Source of the DNA: VRUE01 sp035997045
GTDB lineage: Bacteria; Actinomycetota; Thermoleophilia; Solirubrobacterales; 70-9
Length of the DNA: 64,000 nucleotides
Direction: 5' to 3'
Assembly (NCBI GenBank): GCA_035997045.1
Contig: DASYIY010000071.1
Coordinates: 10,827 to 74,826 of the forward strand
Part shown: one piece after another, positions 40,531-49,646 of the stretch
Position numbering within the stretch: the first letter of the stretch is position 1
Layout: each line of letters starts with the position of its first letter
Position numbers and translations under genes: made by a program
The notes under the pieces: generated by a model
The model's database searches: none
What the model was told of the DNA's origin: nothing
The model's input: only the letters and a program-made list of their open reading frames with translations

Positions 40531-41898
40531 CTAAGCGGTTTCCAGCGATACCGAGTGGTTGGCGACGATCATGCCGTTGGGGTCCCATTTGCGCTTGACC
40601 TCGGCGAGGCGGGCGCAGACGTCGGCGGGGAGGATCGCGTCTGCATCGCAGGGACGCTCGGTGAAGTTGTAGTACGAGCCCTCGCCGGCCCAGGGCTGCA
40701 TCGTCTGCTCGATCTTCTCCAGGTGCTGGGGGATCGCCTCGCCCAACTCGGGCGTCATCGGCATGCCGACGCTGTACATGACGAACTCTGTCTCGAGGTG
40801 GGTGAGGGCGCCGCCGTCTGGGTCTGGGCGGCCGAGGGCGCCGCCGAGGTGGCGCAACTCGCTGAGCAGCATTGGGGATCCTGAGCCCGGGCCGGCAACG
40901 CTGGCAAAGGCGTCGATCGCCTCGTCGGGCAGCTCGCGGATCGTCATTCCCTCGCCGATTCCAGGCACCGGGTTCTCGGGGTCCATGTGGATGCGGCAGA
41001 GCCCCTCGGCTGGGATCTGGCCCCAGGTGTCCATAATCGTCTCGCCCAGCTCGCGCAGCGGCGCGACGATCGCCTCGCCCTCGGCCTGGCTGCCGATGCA
41101 GGCCCCGTCGATCGTCAGCAGCGGCCGGCCGCGGATCGGCTCCGGCACATCCGGGATCGGGGGAGGGGTGACGAAGCGGACCACCGAGGTGACGTCGTCG
41201 GAGACGCCCGCGGCCCAATCGCGGTAGGCGCGCACCGCCTCGGCGCCAAGCTCGGCGGGGAAGACGAGGGCGCCGGCGTAGATCTCGGAGATCGGCACCA
41301 GGTTGAGATGTAGGGCGACGACGATCGCGTAGCCGCCGCCACCGCCGCGCAGCGCCCAGAAGAGGTCGGGCTCGTTCTCGGCGTCGACCGTGCGCCGGTC
41401 GCCATCCGCGGTGACCAGCTCGATCGCCCGCACACGGTTGCAGGCGAAGCCGTAGCGGCGGCCGAGCCAGCTGAGGCCGCCGCCGAGCGTGTAGCCGGTC
41501 ACGCCGACGTCGGGGGAGGAGCCCGGCATCGAGCTCAGCCCGTGTGCCTGCGCGGCGCTGCTCAGCTCAGCGACCAGCACGCCGGCCTCGACCCGGGCGC
41601 TCTGCGCCTCGGGGTCGACCTCGATCCCACGCATTCGCTCGGTCTTGACCAGGATCGCCCCCTCGAGCGAGCTCGCCAGCCCGAAGGCTCCGTGCCCGGT
41701 TCCTTGGCCGGCCACCCTGAGCCCGTTCTCGGCGGCGAAGCGAATCGTCTTGGCGATGTCGTCGCCGCTCTCTACGAAGGCGACCGCCTCGGGCCTTTGA
41801 TCGGCGGCGAGGTTCCAGGCGAGGCGCGCCTCGTCCCAGTCGGCGTCGGTCGGGGTGGCGAGGCGGCCGGCGATCGCCAGCCCGGTGAAGTCGCTCAT
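40531..41898 (-). CDS. FAD-binding oxidoreductase with BBE domain
   Basis: 455 residues; ATG behind AAGGAGA. FAD_binding_4 domain: GQGTGHGAFGLA, with the His often linked to FAD, then PGSSPDVGVTGYTLGGGLSWLGRRYG. C-terminal berberine-bridge (BBE) segment: YYNFTERPCD and AEVKRKWDPNGM. Such enzymes oxidise alcohols or sugars with O2; reactions range from antibiotic tailoring to sugar oxidation. rpiA lies 14 bp upstream, so they may be co-transcribed. Confidence 0.88.
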   Translation of the reverse strand: MSDFTGLAIAGRLATPTDADWDEARLAWNLAADQRPEAVAFVESGDDIAKTIRFAAENGLRVAGQGTGHGAFGLASSLEGAILVKTERMRGIEVDPEAQSARVEAGVLVAELSSAAQAHGLSSMPGSSPDVGVTGYTLGGGLSWLGRRYGFACNRVRAIELVTADGDRRTVDAENEPDLFWALRGGGGGYAIVVALHLNLVPISEIYAGALVFPAELGAEAVRAYRDWAAGVSDDVTSVVRFVTPPPIPDVPEPIRGRPLLTIDGACIGSQAEGEAIVAPLRELGETIMDTWGQIPAEGLCRIHMDPENPVPGIGEGMTIRELPDEAIDAFASVAGPGSGSPMLLSELRHLGGALGRPDPDGGALTHLETEFVMYSVGMPMTPELGEAIPQHLEKIEQTMQPWAGEGSYYNFTERPCDADAILPADVCARLAEVKRKWDPNGMIVANHSVSLETA

Positions 41899-41912
41899 CT
41901 GGTCTCCTTGGG

Positions 41913-42581
41913 TCAGCTCAACGTCAAGCGTTCGACGGTGCCATCGGCCCCCACCAGCACCGCGCTCACCATATCCGGCGGGAAGAGGCCATGGGCGGCG
42001 ATGCCGGGATCGGCCTCGAGCCGGGCCGCGAGCTCGGCTGGGTCGCCGATCTCCCCGCCGTAGTCGGCAATGAGGCCGGCGTCGGGGCTGCGCGGAACGT
42101 CGCGCAACTCGACCTTCGCACCGAGGCGAGCAAGGGTCGAGGAAACACCGAAGGCAAATAGCTCGAGCGGCACCGGCGCGGTCAGGGCCTCGACCGGCTT
42201 GCTCGAGTCGGCGATGACGACGAAGCGCTCGGCCGCTGCGGCGACGATCTTCTCGCGCAGGTGGGCGCCGCCACCGCCCTTGATCAGCCAGCCGTCGGGC
42301 GTCACCTGGTCGGTGCCGTCGATCGCGATATCGAGTCGCTCCAGCTGGCTGAACTCCTCAACCGGGACCCCCAGCTCACGCGCCTGCTGTTCGGTCGCGA
42401 CCGAGGTCGCCACGCAGCGGATATCGCTCAGACCGCGGGCGGCGATCGCCGGCAGCAGGAAGGCGACGGTCGATCCCGTCCCCAGTCCCACCGTCATCCC
42501 GTCCTCGACCAGCTCCGCGGCGGCTTCAGCCGCGATCCGCTTCTCGTCGTCCGCTCCGCTCACGGCCGCCACTCTACCCAC
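41913..42581 (-). CDS. rpiA: Ribose-5-phosphate isomerase A
   Basis: 222 residues (three possible GTG starts at 42581, 42572 and 42563). LGTGSTVAFLLPAI, IDGTDQVTPDGWLIKGGGGAHLREK and FVVIADSSKPVEAL are family signatures with the catalytic Asp and Lys region. It interconverts ribose and ribulose 5-phosphate, joining the oxidative and non-oxidative branches encoded on either side. The upstream gap contains palindromes C and D. Confidence 0.93.
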   Translation of the reverse strand: MGRVAAVSGADDEKRIAAEAAAELVEDGMTVGLGTGSTVAFLLPAIAARGLSDIRCVATSVATEQQARELGVPVEEFSQLERLDIAIDGTDQVTPDGWLIKGGGGAHLREKIVAAAAERFVVIADSSKPVEALTAPVPLELFAFGVSSTLARLGAKVELRDVPRSPDAGLIADYGGEIGDPAELAARLEADPGIAAHGLFPPDMVSAVLVGADGTVERLTLS

Positions 42582-42584
42582 GAC

Positions 42585-42629
42585 GGTGCAACGTTTTCTC
42601 CGGCCATTCCACGGATAAGGCGTTACACC
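42585..42629. repeat. 45-bp intergenic palindrome, copy C
   Basis: GGTGCAACGTTTTCTCCGG, loop about ccattcc, ACGGATAAGGCGTTACACC. About 14 of 19 arm positions pair. It begins 4 bp upstream of the rpiA GTG, in a divergent junction, where a terminator is not needed. Confidence 0.7.
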
Positions 42630-42656
42630 GGGGTCGAGTTCACTCCGCCCCCAAGC

Positions 42657-42701
42657 GGTGCAACGCCTAGTCCGTTCATTGCACGGAAAAAGCGTTACAT
42701 C
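42657..42701. repeat. 45-bp intergenic palindrome, copy D
   Basis: GGTGCAACGCCTAGTCCGT, loop tcattgc, ACGGAAAAAGCGTTACATC. It lies in direct order 27 bp after copy C and ends 11 bp before the FHA gene. Shares consensus with A-C, including an ATT in the loop. Confidence 0.7.
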
Positions 42702-42712
42702 ACAGTGGATCT

Positions 42713-43306
42713 ATGCTCGCCGCGATGGATTCGCGGATCTGGATTACAGGCGAAGGCGGGCAGCCACGCTCGGTGGCGCTCGCGGGGGAGCGGACCGTGG
42801 TCGGCCGCGACCCCGAGGCCGACCTCCACATCGACGACGAGGCGGTCTCCTGGAACCACCTCGAGATCGAGCGCCGCGGCGAGGTGCTGATGGCAACCGA
42901 CCTCGACAGCCGCAACGGCACTGCCCTCAACGGCGAGCCACTCGACCGCCCCCGCCGCCTGCGCAACGGCGACACCCTGATCGTCGGCGGCCACCGGCTC
43001 GAAGTCTCGGTCGGGCCGGCGACGCCGGTCGGGGCCACCGTGCCCAGCAGCCAGCCGTCGGTGGCGCTCACGGGAGAGGAGCGGGCGACCGCCGCGGCCC
43101 TTGTCGCGCCCTATCGCAGCGAGGGCGCCTTCGCCGGGCGTCCCGCCACCCGCGCCGAGATCGCCGCCGCGCTGCAGGTCAGCGAGCGCACCGCGCAGCG
43201 GCGACTCGACGCCCTCGCGGCCAAGCTCGACATCTCCGGCGATGCCGGCCGCGAGCGCCCGCGCCTGATCGCCGCCCGCGTGATCGAGCTCGGCCTCGAC
43301 CGCTGA
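42713..43306 (+). CDS. FHA-domain protein with C-terminal helix-turn-helix
   Basis: 197 residues. The FHA domain, about 10-95, has the phosphothreonine-binding motifs GRDPEADLHID, SWNHLEI and DSRNGTALNG. After a flexible linker, residues ~120-195 carry PATRAEIAAALQVSERTAQRRLDAL, a helix-turn-helix. This would couple a phosphorylated partner to DNA binding, as in EmbR-type regulators but in reverse domain order. The Ser/Thr kinase gene is 1.2 kb downstream. Function is inference. Confidence 0.8.
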   Translation: MLAAMDSRIWITGEGGQPRSVALAGERTVVGRDPEADLHIDDEAVSWNHLEIERRGEVLMATDLDSRNGTALNGEPLDRPRRLRNGDTLIVGGHRLEVSVGPATPVGATVPSSQPSVALTGEERATAAALVAPYRSEGAFAGRPATRAEIAAALQVSERTAQRRLDALAAKLDISGDAGRERPRLIAARVIELGLDR

Positions 43307-43311
43307 CCCGG

Positions 43312-43333
43312 ACCGGGCCAAAGCCGGCCCGGT
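43312..43333 (+). terminator. GC-rich hairpin after the FHA gene
   Basis: ACCGGGCC, loop AAAGCC, GGCCCGGT, 6 bp after the stop. No T-run follows; intrinsic activity is therefore doubtful. Confidence 0.5.
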
Positions 43334-43419
43334 AGGGGACGCGGGCGTCGTTTGCGGGCACGCCCCGCCGCCCGAGCATTGGTTGACCGAGTTCAACCAC
43401 CCGAGAAAAGGGGATTCCA

Positions 43420-44475
43420 ATGCTCAACCGTTCGATCTTCGCCGCACTGCTCGCACTGCTCTCGCTCGCCATCCCGGCCTTCGCCTCGGCGGCGCCGGCG
43501 CACGACGGTGCGGTCGTCTACTCGCGGGTCAGCAACGAAGGCGCCGTCGCCAAAGGCGGTCTCTTTGCCGCCAAAGACGGTCACCTCAATCAGCTGACCG
43601 AAAACCCCGCCGACAGCCAGCCTGCCTTCTCCCCGGACGGCAGGACGATCGCCTTCGCCCGCGGCGGCGACGTCTACTCGGTGCGAGCCGACGGCTCCGG
43701 CGAGCGGGTCCTGAGCAGCGGTCCGGCGATCGACGGACGACCGGTCTTCTCGCCCAACGGCAGGATCGTCGTCTTCGAGCGCCGCGCCTCGGAAGCGGCG
43801 CCGCGCGACCTCTACACGGTAGGCGCCGGGGGCGGCACGCCGCACCAGCTGACCTCCGGTCCCGCCGACGACCACGAAGCGGCGATCTCCGACGATGGCT
43901 GCACGATCGCCTTCGTCCGCAGCGTCGCCCTGACCGGCGGCGGCACGGCCGATGACGTCTACTCGATTCGCCCGGCCGGAATCCGGCTGCGTCGCCTCAC
44001 CCACACGCCCGGGCTGGACGAGTTCGCGCCGCACTTCTTCGGCGACGAGAACGTCGTCTTCAGCCGCGGTCAGAGCGGCGAAGGGCCGGACGCCTACGCC
44101 GACGTCTACACGATGCGCGAGAACGGCACCCACGTCACCCCGCTCGTCCATGGCGCCGGCTCGGCCTTCGTCGAAGACGTCGCCGCTGGCCGCACGCTGC
44201 TCTTCCGTCGCGACCAGGGCCTCTGGGTGAAGCGGATCGGACCCGGCCGCGCCCACAAGCTGAGCGAACTGCCCGACGGCTCGAAGACCAATGCGGTCTT
44301 CTCTGCCGACGGTCGCAGCGTTGCCGCCTTCATCGCCTCCGAAGAATCGGAGTCGCTCTCGGCGATCGACGTCGCCAGCCGCCGCCGCACCGATCTCGCC
44401 GAAGGCTTCGATTTCTCCGGTGAAGGTGCGGGGACGACGATCGGCCCCGTGATCGCCTGGCAGCCGCTGCGCTAA
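43420..44475 (+). CDS. Secreted TolB/WD40-like PD40 beta-propeller protein
   Basis: 351 residues, with AAAGGGGA before the ATG. Signal peptide SIFAALLALLSLAIPAFASA. Repeated PD40 units S-P-D-G/N-x-x-I-A/V-F: FSPDGRTIAFARGG, FSPNGRIVVFERRA, ISDDGCTIAFVRS and FSADGRSVAAFIA, forming a TolB-like propeller. Actinobacterial homologues are secreted or periplasmic-like binding proteins with unknown ligands. A strong hairpin follows the stop. Confidence 0.83.
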   Translation: MLNRSIFAALLALLSLAIPAFASAAPAHDGAVVYSRVSNEGAVAKGGLFAAKDGHLNQLTENPADSQPAFSPDGRTIAFARGGDVYSVRADGSGERVLSSGPAIDGRPVFSPNGRIVVFERRASEAAPRDLYTVGAGGGTPHQLTSGPADDHEAAISDDGCTIAFVRSVALTGGGTADDVYSIRPAGIRLRRLTHTPGLDEFAPHFFGDENVVFSRGQSGEGPDAYADVYTMRENGTHVTPLVHGAGSAFVEDVAAGRTLLFRRDQGLWVKRIGPGRAHKLSELPDGSKTNAVFSADGRSVAAFIASEESESLSAIDVASRRRTDLAEGFDFSGEGAGTTIGPVIAWQPLR

Positions 44476-44503
44476 AAGCGCTGCAGCTTTCTCGCGGCTT
44501 CGA

Positions 44504-44531
44504 AAGGGACCCTCCGCTCGGAGGGTCCCTT
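44504..44531 (+). terminator. 12-bp hairpin terminator-like
   Basis: AAGGGACCCTCC, loop GCTC, GGAGGGTCCCTT, perfect stem, 28 bp after the propeller stop and 20 bp before the kinase GTG. Followed by CGTCGCTGT without a long T-run. Confidence 0.65.
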
Positions 44532-44551
44532 CGTCGCTGTATAACCGCCGC

Positions 44552-46351
44552 GTGGGAGAACCTGCGATCGGCTCGACGCTCGGCGGCTACCGGATCGAGT
44601 CCCTGATCGCCCGCGGTGGCATGGGCGTCGTCTACCGGGCGACGCAGCTCGCTCTGGAGCGTCCTGTCGCGCTCAAGGTAATCGCCGCCGAGCTGGCCGG
44701 CAAGGAGGGCTTCCGCGAGCGTTTCCTGCGCGAGTCGCGCCTCGCCGCCGGCCTCGACCACCCCAGCGTCGTGCCGGTCTATGACGCCCGCGAAGAGGAC
44801 GGCGAGCTGATCGTCGCGATGCGCCTGGTCGAGGGCGGCGACCTGCGCAAGCTGATCGACCGCGAGGGGCCGCTGCCGCCGTCCCGCGCCGTGGCGCTGC
44901 TGAGCCAAATTGCCGATGCCCTCGACGCCGCCCACGCCGCCGGCATCGTCCATCGCGACGTCAAGCCCCACAACATCCTGGTCGAGGGAGAGCGTGCCTA
45001 CCTCTCGGACTTCGGCCTCGCCAAGGCCTTCGAGGGGGCCGGCGCCGGCAGCGGCGCCTCGATCGTCGGCACGGTCGAGTACATGGCGCCCGAGCAGTGG
45101 CGGGGGGAAAGCGCGGGCCCGGCCGCCGACATCTACTCGCTCGGCTGCGTCCTCTACGAGTCGCTGACCGGGATCGTGCCCTACGCCCGCAAGGCTGCCG
45201 ACACCGAGCCGGAAATCCCGGATGGGGTCGGTGCCGTGATCGAGCGGGCGGTCTCAAAGGATCCCGGGGACCGCTACCCCACGGCCGGCGAGCTGATCGC
45301 CGCCGCCGAAGAACGGGAGGACGCGAGCCTTGCTGCGACCGCCGTGCTCTCCGAGGGTGACGGCCGGCCGACGGTCCCGATCGGGCGCTCAGCCGGCTCG
45401 CGGTCGCGATTCGGGTCACGCAGGGCGCAGTGGCTGGGGGCGGCGGTTGCGGTTTGCGTCGGAGCCCTCGTCCTGGCTCTGACGTTGCTGGGTGGCGATG
45501 GCGTATCGGTCTCGGACCCGATCCCGATCGGCAGGGGCCCGCTGCGAGTCGCCGCGGGGGATGGTGAAGTCTGGGCGACCAGCGTCCCCGACGGCACGCT
45601 CTCGAAGATCGACCCCAAGACCCTGGATGTCGCCGGCGCACCGCTGCGGGTCGGCGCCGGCATCGCCGGCCTGGCCGTGGGCGAGGGCGCGGTCTGGGTC
45701 TCGAGTCCGCGCGATGGCCGGGTCCTGCGCGTCGATCCCGGCAGCGGCCGGGTGCTGGCAAGGATCGAGGTCGGCGGCAGCCCCGGCGCGATCGCTGTTG
45801 GCGATGGCAGGGTCTGGGTGGCCGACGAGGCCGGAGCCGGCGTCACCGCCATCGACGCGCTCAACGGCGAGGTCTACAGGCGCGGCATCGTGCCGCACGC
45901 GGCGCCGCTGCGGCTCGCGGTCGGCGCCGGCGGGCTCTGGGTCAGCAGCGCCTCGACCAGCGCCGTCCGCCGCATCGACCTCGGCAGCGCTGCCGCCGGC
46001 GTGCCGATCCTCGCCGGCCGCGGTCCGGCCGGCGTAACCGTGGCCGGCGGTCTGGTCTGGGTCGCCAACAGCCGCTCCGGCACTGTCACGCGGGTCGACC
46101 CGTCCCTGCACTCGACCCTCGGCGACCCGATCCCGGTCGGCGGCTCCCCCGGTGGAATCGACGCCGGCCCCGAAACCGTCTGGGTAGCCAACTCGGCCGA
46201 CGACACAGTTACCCGCATCGACCTCTCCGATGCCGAACCAACCGGCAACCCAATCGACGTCGGTCCCGACCCCGGCGCAGTCGCCGTAGGCGCCGACGCC
46301 GTCTGGGTAGCAAATAACGGCAACGGCACTCTGACCCGAATCGAACCCTAG
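44552..46351 (+). CDS. Transmembrane Ser/Thr protein kinase with YVTN/NHL-like propeller sensor
   Basis: 599 residues from GTG. Cytoplasmic kinase domain about 12-265: GGMGVVYRA loop, ATP Lys42 (VALKVI), helix-C Glu61, HRDVKPHN with Asp136 and DFG at 153-155, so all catalytic residues are present. One membrane helix near 290-312 (WLGAAVAVCVGALVLALTLL). The extracytoplasmic part has repeats with pattern A-V-G-x-G-x-V-W-V-x-x (GEGAVWVSSPR, GDGRVWVADEA, GAGGLWVSSAS, AGGLVWVANSR, ADAVWVANNG), like a virginiamycin-B-lyase/YVTN propeller. A sensor kinase is likely; ligand and targets are unknown. Confidence 0.88.
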   Translation: MGEPAIGSTLGGYRIESLIARGGMGVVYRATQLALERPVALKVIAAELAGKEGFRERFLRESRLAAGLDHPSVVPVYDAREEDGELIVAMRLVEGGDLRKLIDREGPLPPSRAVALLSQIADALDAAHAAGIVHRDVKPHNILVEGERAYLSDFGLAKAFEGAGAGSGASIVGTVEYMAPEQWRGESAGPAADIYSLGCVLYESLTGIVPYARKAADTEPEIPDGVGAVIERAVSKDPGDRYPTAGELIAAAEEREDASLAATAVLSEGDGRPTVPIGRSAGSRSRFGSRRAQWLGAAVAVCVGALVLALTLLGGDGVSVSDPIPIGRGPLRVAAGDGEVWATSVPDGTLSKIDPKTLDVAGAPLRVGAGIAGLAVGEGAVWVSSPRDGRVLRVDPGSGRVLARIEVGGSPGAIAVGDGRVWVADEAGAGVTAIDALNGEVYRRGIVPHAAPLRLAVGAGGLWVSSASTSAVRRIDLGSAAAGVPILAGRGPAGVTVAGGLVWVANSRSGTVTRVDPSLHSTLGDPIPVGGSPGGIDAGPETVWVANSADDTVTRIDLSDAEPTGNPIDVGPDPGAVAVGADAVWVANNGNGTLTRIEP

Positions 46352-46465
46352 AGGCCGATCCCGGTAGGGGTGAAACGTCTTGTACTTTTTCGGCAATTCC
46401 TTGAGGCGCCAGCCAGCGACTCTCCACCGAAAAAGTTAAGTGGAACCCCTACCGGGATCGGCCTC
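46351..46465. repeat. 115-bp nested palindrome, copy E
   Basis: Perfect 21-bp outer arms at 46351-46371 and 46445-46465, starting with the last base of the kinase stop codon. The inner arms hold ACTTTTTCGG and CCGAAAAAGT. The core 46379-46437 shares CTTGTACTTTTTCGGC and CTCTCCACCGAAAAAGTT with copy F at 29909, inverted. It fills the gap before tkt. Confidence 0.8.
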
Positions 46466-46482
46466 CCAATAGGATCGAGTCA

Positions 46483-48537
46483 GTGAGCCGGGACCTCGAC
46501 CAGATCTGCATCGACACGATCCGGACGCTCTCGATCGACGCGATCCAGAAGGCCAACTCGGGCCATCCGGGGACGCCGATGGCTCTAGCCCCCGTCGCCT
46601 ACACGCTCTGGCAGCGCTTCCTGCGCTTCGATCCGGCCGATCCGATCTGGCCCGGCCGCGATCGCTTCGTGCTCTCCGCCGGCCACGCCTCGATGTTGCT
46701 CTACTCGCTGCTTCACCTGGCGGGTGTCAGGGCGGTCGATCCGGACTACGAGATCGTCGGCGACCCCGCCGTCTCGCTTAAAGACATCGAGAGCTTCCGC
46801 CAGCTCGACTCGCGTGCCCCAGGGCACCCCGAGTACCGCTGGACCTCGGGCGTGGAGACGACCACCGGCCCGCTCGGCCAGGGCGTCGCCACCTCGGTCG
46901 GGATGGCGATCGCCTCCAAGTGGCAGGGCGCGCGCTATGGCGCCGAGCTCTTCGACTTCGACGTCTACGCGATCGCCGGCGATGGCTGCCTGATGGAGGG
47001 CGTCTCCAACGAAGCGGCTTCGATCGCCGGTCACCTCAAGCTCGACAACCTCTGTTGGGTCTACGACAACAACCAGATCACGATCGACGGCAAAACCCAC
47101 CTTGCCTACGACGACGACGTCGCCGCTCGCTTCATGGGCTACGGCTGGAACGTCACCCGGGTCGGCGATGCCAACGACACCGACCTGATCGCCACTGCCT
47201 TCGAGGAGTTCAAGGGCGAGGAGGGCCGTCCGACGCTGCTCATCGTCGACAGCCACATCGGCTACGGCTCACCGCACAAGGTCGACACCTCCGCCGCCCA
47301 CGGCGAACCGCTCGGCGAGGAGGAGGTGCGCGAGACCAAGCGCGCCTACGGCTGGCCCGAGGACGCCCAGTTCCTCGTCCCCGACGGGGTCCGCGAGCAC
47401 TTCGCAGAGGGGGTCGGCAAGCGCGGCGCCGAGCTGCGCGCCGAGTGGGAAGGAAAGCTGGAGGAGTACGCGGGCAACAACGCCGACCTTGCCGCCGAGA
47501 TTGAGGCCCAGCAGAAGCGTGAGCTGCCGGTGGGCTGGGACGCCGGCATTCCGTCCTTCGATCCCGATGAGAAGGGGATCGCCACCCGCAAGGCCTCGCA
47601 GCAGGTCGAGAACGCGATCGGCGAGCGCCTGCCCTGGCTGCTCGCCGGCTCCGCCGACCTCACCGACTCGACCTCGGTCCGGCTCAAGTTCGACGGCGCG
47701 GTCGACTTCGAGCCCGGCGCCTACGACGGCCGCCAGCTCCACTTCGGCATCCGCGAGCACGAGTCGGCGGCGATCTCCAACGGGCTCTCGCTCTCCAAGC
47801 TGCGGCCACTCTGGTCGACCTACCTCACCTTCTCCGACTACGCCCGGCCGGCGATCCGGCTCTCGGCGCTGATGGAGCTGCCGGTGATCCACGTCTTCAC
47901 CCACGACTCGATCGGACTCGGCGAGGACGGCCCGACCCACCAGCCGGTAGAGCAGCTCGCCTCTCTGCGGGCGATCCCCGGCCTCGACGTGATCAGGCCG
48001 GCCGACGCCAACGAGGTCGCCGAGGCCTGGCGCGCGGCGATCGACCGCAAGCATCAGCCCGTCGCCCTCATCCTCACCCGCCAAAACGTGCCGGTCTTCG
48101 ACCGTTCCAAATACGGGTCCGCCGAGGGACTTCGCCGCGGCGCCTACGTGCTTGCCGACGCCGAGGGCGGCGATCCCGAGCTGATCCTGATCGCCACTGG
48201 CAGCGAGGTCGCGCTGGCGCTTGCGGCATATGAGGAGCTGAAGGGTGAGAGCGTTCGCGCGCGTGTTGTGAGCATGCCCTGCTGCGAGCTCTTCGATCGC
48301 CAGGATCAGGCCTATCGCGACGAGGTGCTGCCGCCAGGGGTGCGGGCGAGGGTCTCGATCGAGGAGGCGTCGACCCTGGGCTGGGATCGCTATGTCGGCC
48401 CGGAGGGCGCCAAGGTCGGCATGCACACCTTTGGCAGCTCGGCGCCGCTCAAGGATTTGCAGACCAAGTTCGGCTTCACCCCGGACAAGGTCGCCGAGGC
48501 GGCACGCGCGCTGCTCGACAGTGCAAAAGTGAACTGA
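46483..48537 (+). CDS. tkt: Transketolase
   Basis: 684 residues, GTG start. KANSGHPGTPM, LSAGHASMLLYSLLHL, the thiamine-diphosphate motif GDGCLMEGVSNEAASIAGHL..NL, and EDGPTHQPVEQLASLRAIPG are all intact. It moves two-carbon units in the non-oxidative branch. First of a dense same-strand series tkt-tal-pgi-cydA-cydB-HAD with small or negative gaps. Confidence 0.95.
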   Translation: MSRDLDQICIDTIRTLSIDAIQKANSGHPGTPMALAPVAYTLWQRFLRFDPADPIWPGRDRFVLSAGHASMLLYSLLHLAGVRAVDPDYEIVGDPAVSLKDIESFRQLDSRAPGHPEYRWTSGVETTTGPLGQGVATSVGMAIASKWQGARYGAELFDFDVYAIAGDGCLMEGVSNEAASIAGHLKLDNLCWVYDNNQITIDGKTHLAYDDDVAARFMGYGWNVTRVGDANDTDLIATAFEEFKGEEGRPTLLIVDSHIGYGSPHKVDTSAAHGEPLGEEEVRETKRAYGWPEDAQFLVPDGVREHFAEGVGKRGAELRAEWEGKLEEYAGNNADLAAEIEAQQKRELPVGWDAGIPSFDPDEKGIATRKASQQVENAIGERLPWLLAGSADLTDSTSVRLKFDGAVDFEPGAYDGRQLHFGIREHESAAISNGLSLSKLRPLWSTYLTFSDYARPAIRLSALMELPVIHVFTHDSIGLGEDGPTHQPVEQLASLRAIPGLDVIRPADANEVAEAWRAAIDRKHQPVALILTRQNVPVFDRSKYGSAEGLRRGAYVLADAEGGDPELILIATGSEVALALAAYEELKGESVRARVVSMPCCELFDRQDQAYRDEVLPPGVRARVSIEEASTLGWDRYVGPEGAKVGMHTFGSSAPLKDLQTKFGFTPDKVAEAARALLDSAKVN

Positions 48538-48569
48538 CCAGACCGAGAAGAACCTACGAAGGGAGAGCC

Positions 48570-49646
48570 GTGAAGGCCACCGCGAAACTGCACGAGCTGG
48601 GCCAGAGCCTTTGGCTCGACAACATCACCCGCACGATGCTCGACGACGGCACGCTTGCCGGCTACATCGAGGAGCTCTCGGTCACCGGGCTGACCTCGAA
48701 CCCGACGATCTTCGACAAGGCGATCTCCGGCGGCGATACCTACGACGAGCAGATCGCCGAGCTGGTCCCGCGTGGCCTCTCGACCGAGGAGATCTTCTTC
48801 GAGCTGGCGATCGCCGATCTGCGCCGCGCCACCGACCTCTTCGCCGGCGTTCACGAGCGCACCGACCACGTCGACGGCTGGTGCTCGCTGGAGGTTTCCC
48901 CGAAGCTCGCCGACGACACGGGGGCGACGATCGAGCAGGCGGCGAGGCTGCACGCCGAGGCCGAGCGCGACAACCTCTACATCAAGATCCCTGGCACCAA
49001 AGCCGGCCTCGGGGCGATCGAGGAGTCGATCTTCGCCGGCATTCCGGTCAACGTCACCCTGCTTTTCGACCGCGAGCAGTACCTTGTCGCCGCCGACGCG
49101 TACATGAAGGGGATCGAGCGTCGGATCGAGGCCGGGCTCGACCCCAACGTTGCCTCGGTCGCCTCGCTCTTCATCAGCCGCTGGGACGTCGCCGTCTCCG
49201 ACGAAGCGCCGGACGAGCTGCGCAACCGGCTCGGCGTGGCGGTCGGCGGCCGCGCCTTCAAGGCCTACCACGAGCTGCTCGATTCCGAGCGCTGGCAGCG
49301 ACTGCTCAACGAGGGCGCCCGCGCCCAGCGCCTGCTCTGGGCCAGCACCGGGACCAAGGACCCCGATGCCTCCGACGTCCTCTACATCGAGGCTTTTGCC
49401 TCGCCCTTCACGGTCAACACGATGCCCGAGCCGACCCTGCTCGCCTTCGCCGACCACGGCGAGGTGGGCGAGCCGCTGCCGCCCGACGGCGGCGACGCCG
49501 AGGAGGTCCTGGCCAAGTTCGGCGAAGCGGGGATCGACGTCGATGCGCTGGCAACGCGCCTCCAGGACGAGGGGGCGGAGGCCTTCGTCAAGTCCTGGAA
49601 CGAGCTGCTGAAATCGATCGAGTCCCAGGTCGGGGCGCGCGCGTGA
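48570..49646 (+). CDS. tal: Transaldolase
   Basis: 358 residues, GTG behind AAGGGAGA. TSNPTIFDKAI at the start and NLYIKIPGTKAGLGAIEES with the Schiff-base Lys are family signatures; the length fits the longer actinobacterial transaldolases. The stop overlaps the pgi start by 4 bp (GTGA). Confidence 0.94.
   Translation: MKATAKLHELGQSLWLDNITRTMLDDGTLAGYIEELSVTGLTSNPTIFDKAISGGDTYDEQIAELVPRGLSTEEIFFELAIADLRRATDLFAGVHERTDHVDGWCSLEVSPKLADDTGATIEQAARLHAEAERDNLYIKIPGTKAGLGAIEESIFAGIPVNVTLLFDREQYLVAADAYMKGIERRIEAGLDPNVASVASLFISRWDVAVSDEAPDELRNRLGVAVGGRAFKAYHELLDSERWQRLLNEGARAQRLLWASTGTKDPDASDVLYIEAFASPFTVNTMPEPTLLAFADHGEVGEPLPPDGGDAEEVLAKFGEAGIDVDALATRLQDEGAEAFVKSWNELLKSIESQVGARA

Noticed and set aside
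48611..49642. Long N-terminal extension of pgi overlapping tal
   Set aside because: The extension is an out-of-frame shadow of tal; the conserved protein begins at the GTG overlapping the tal stop.
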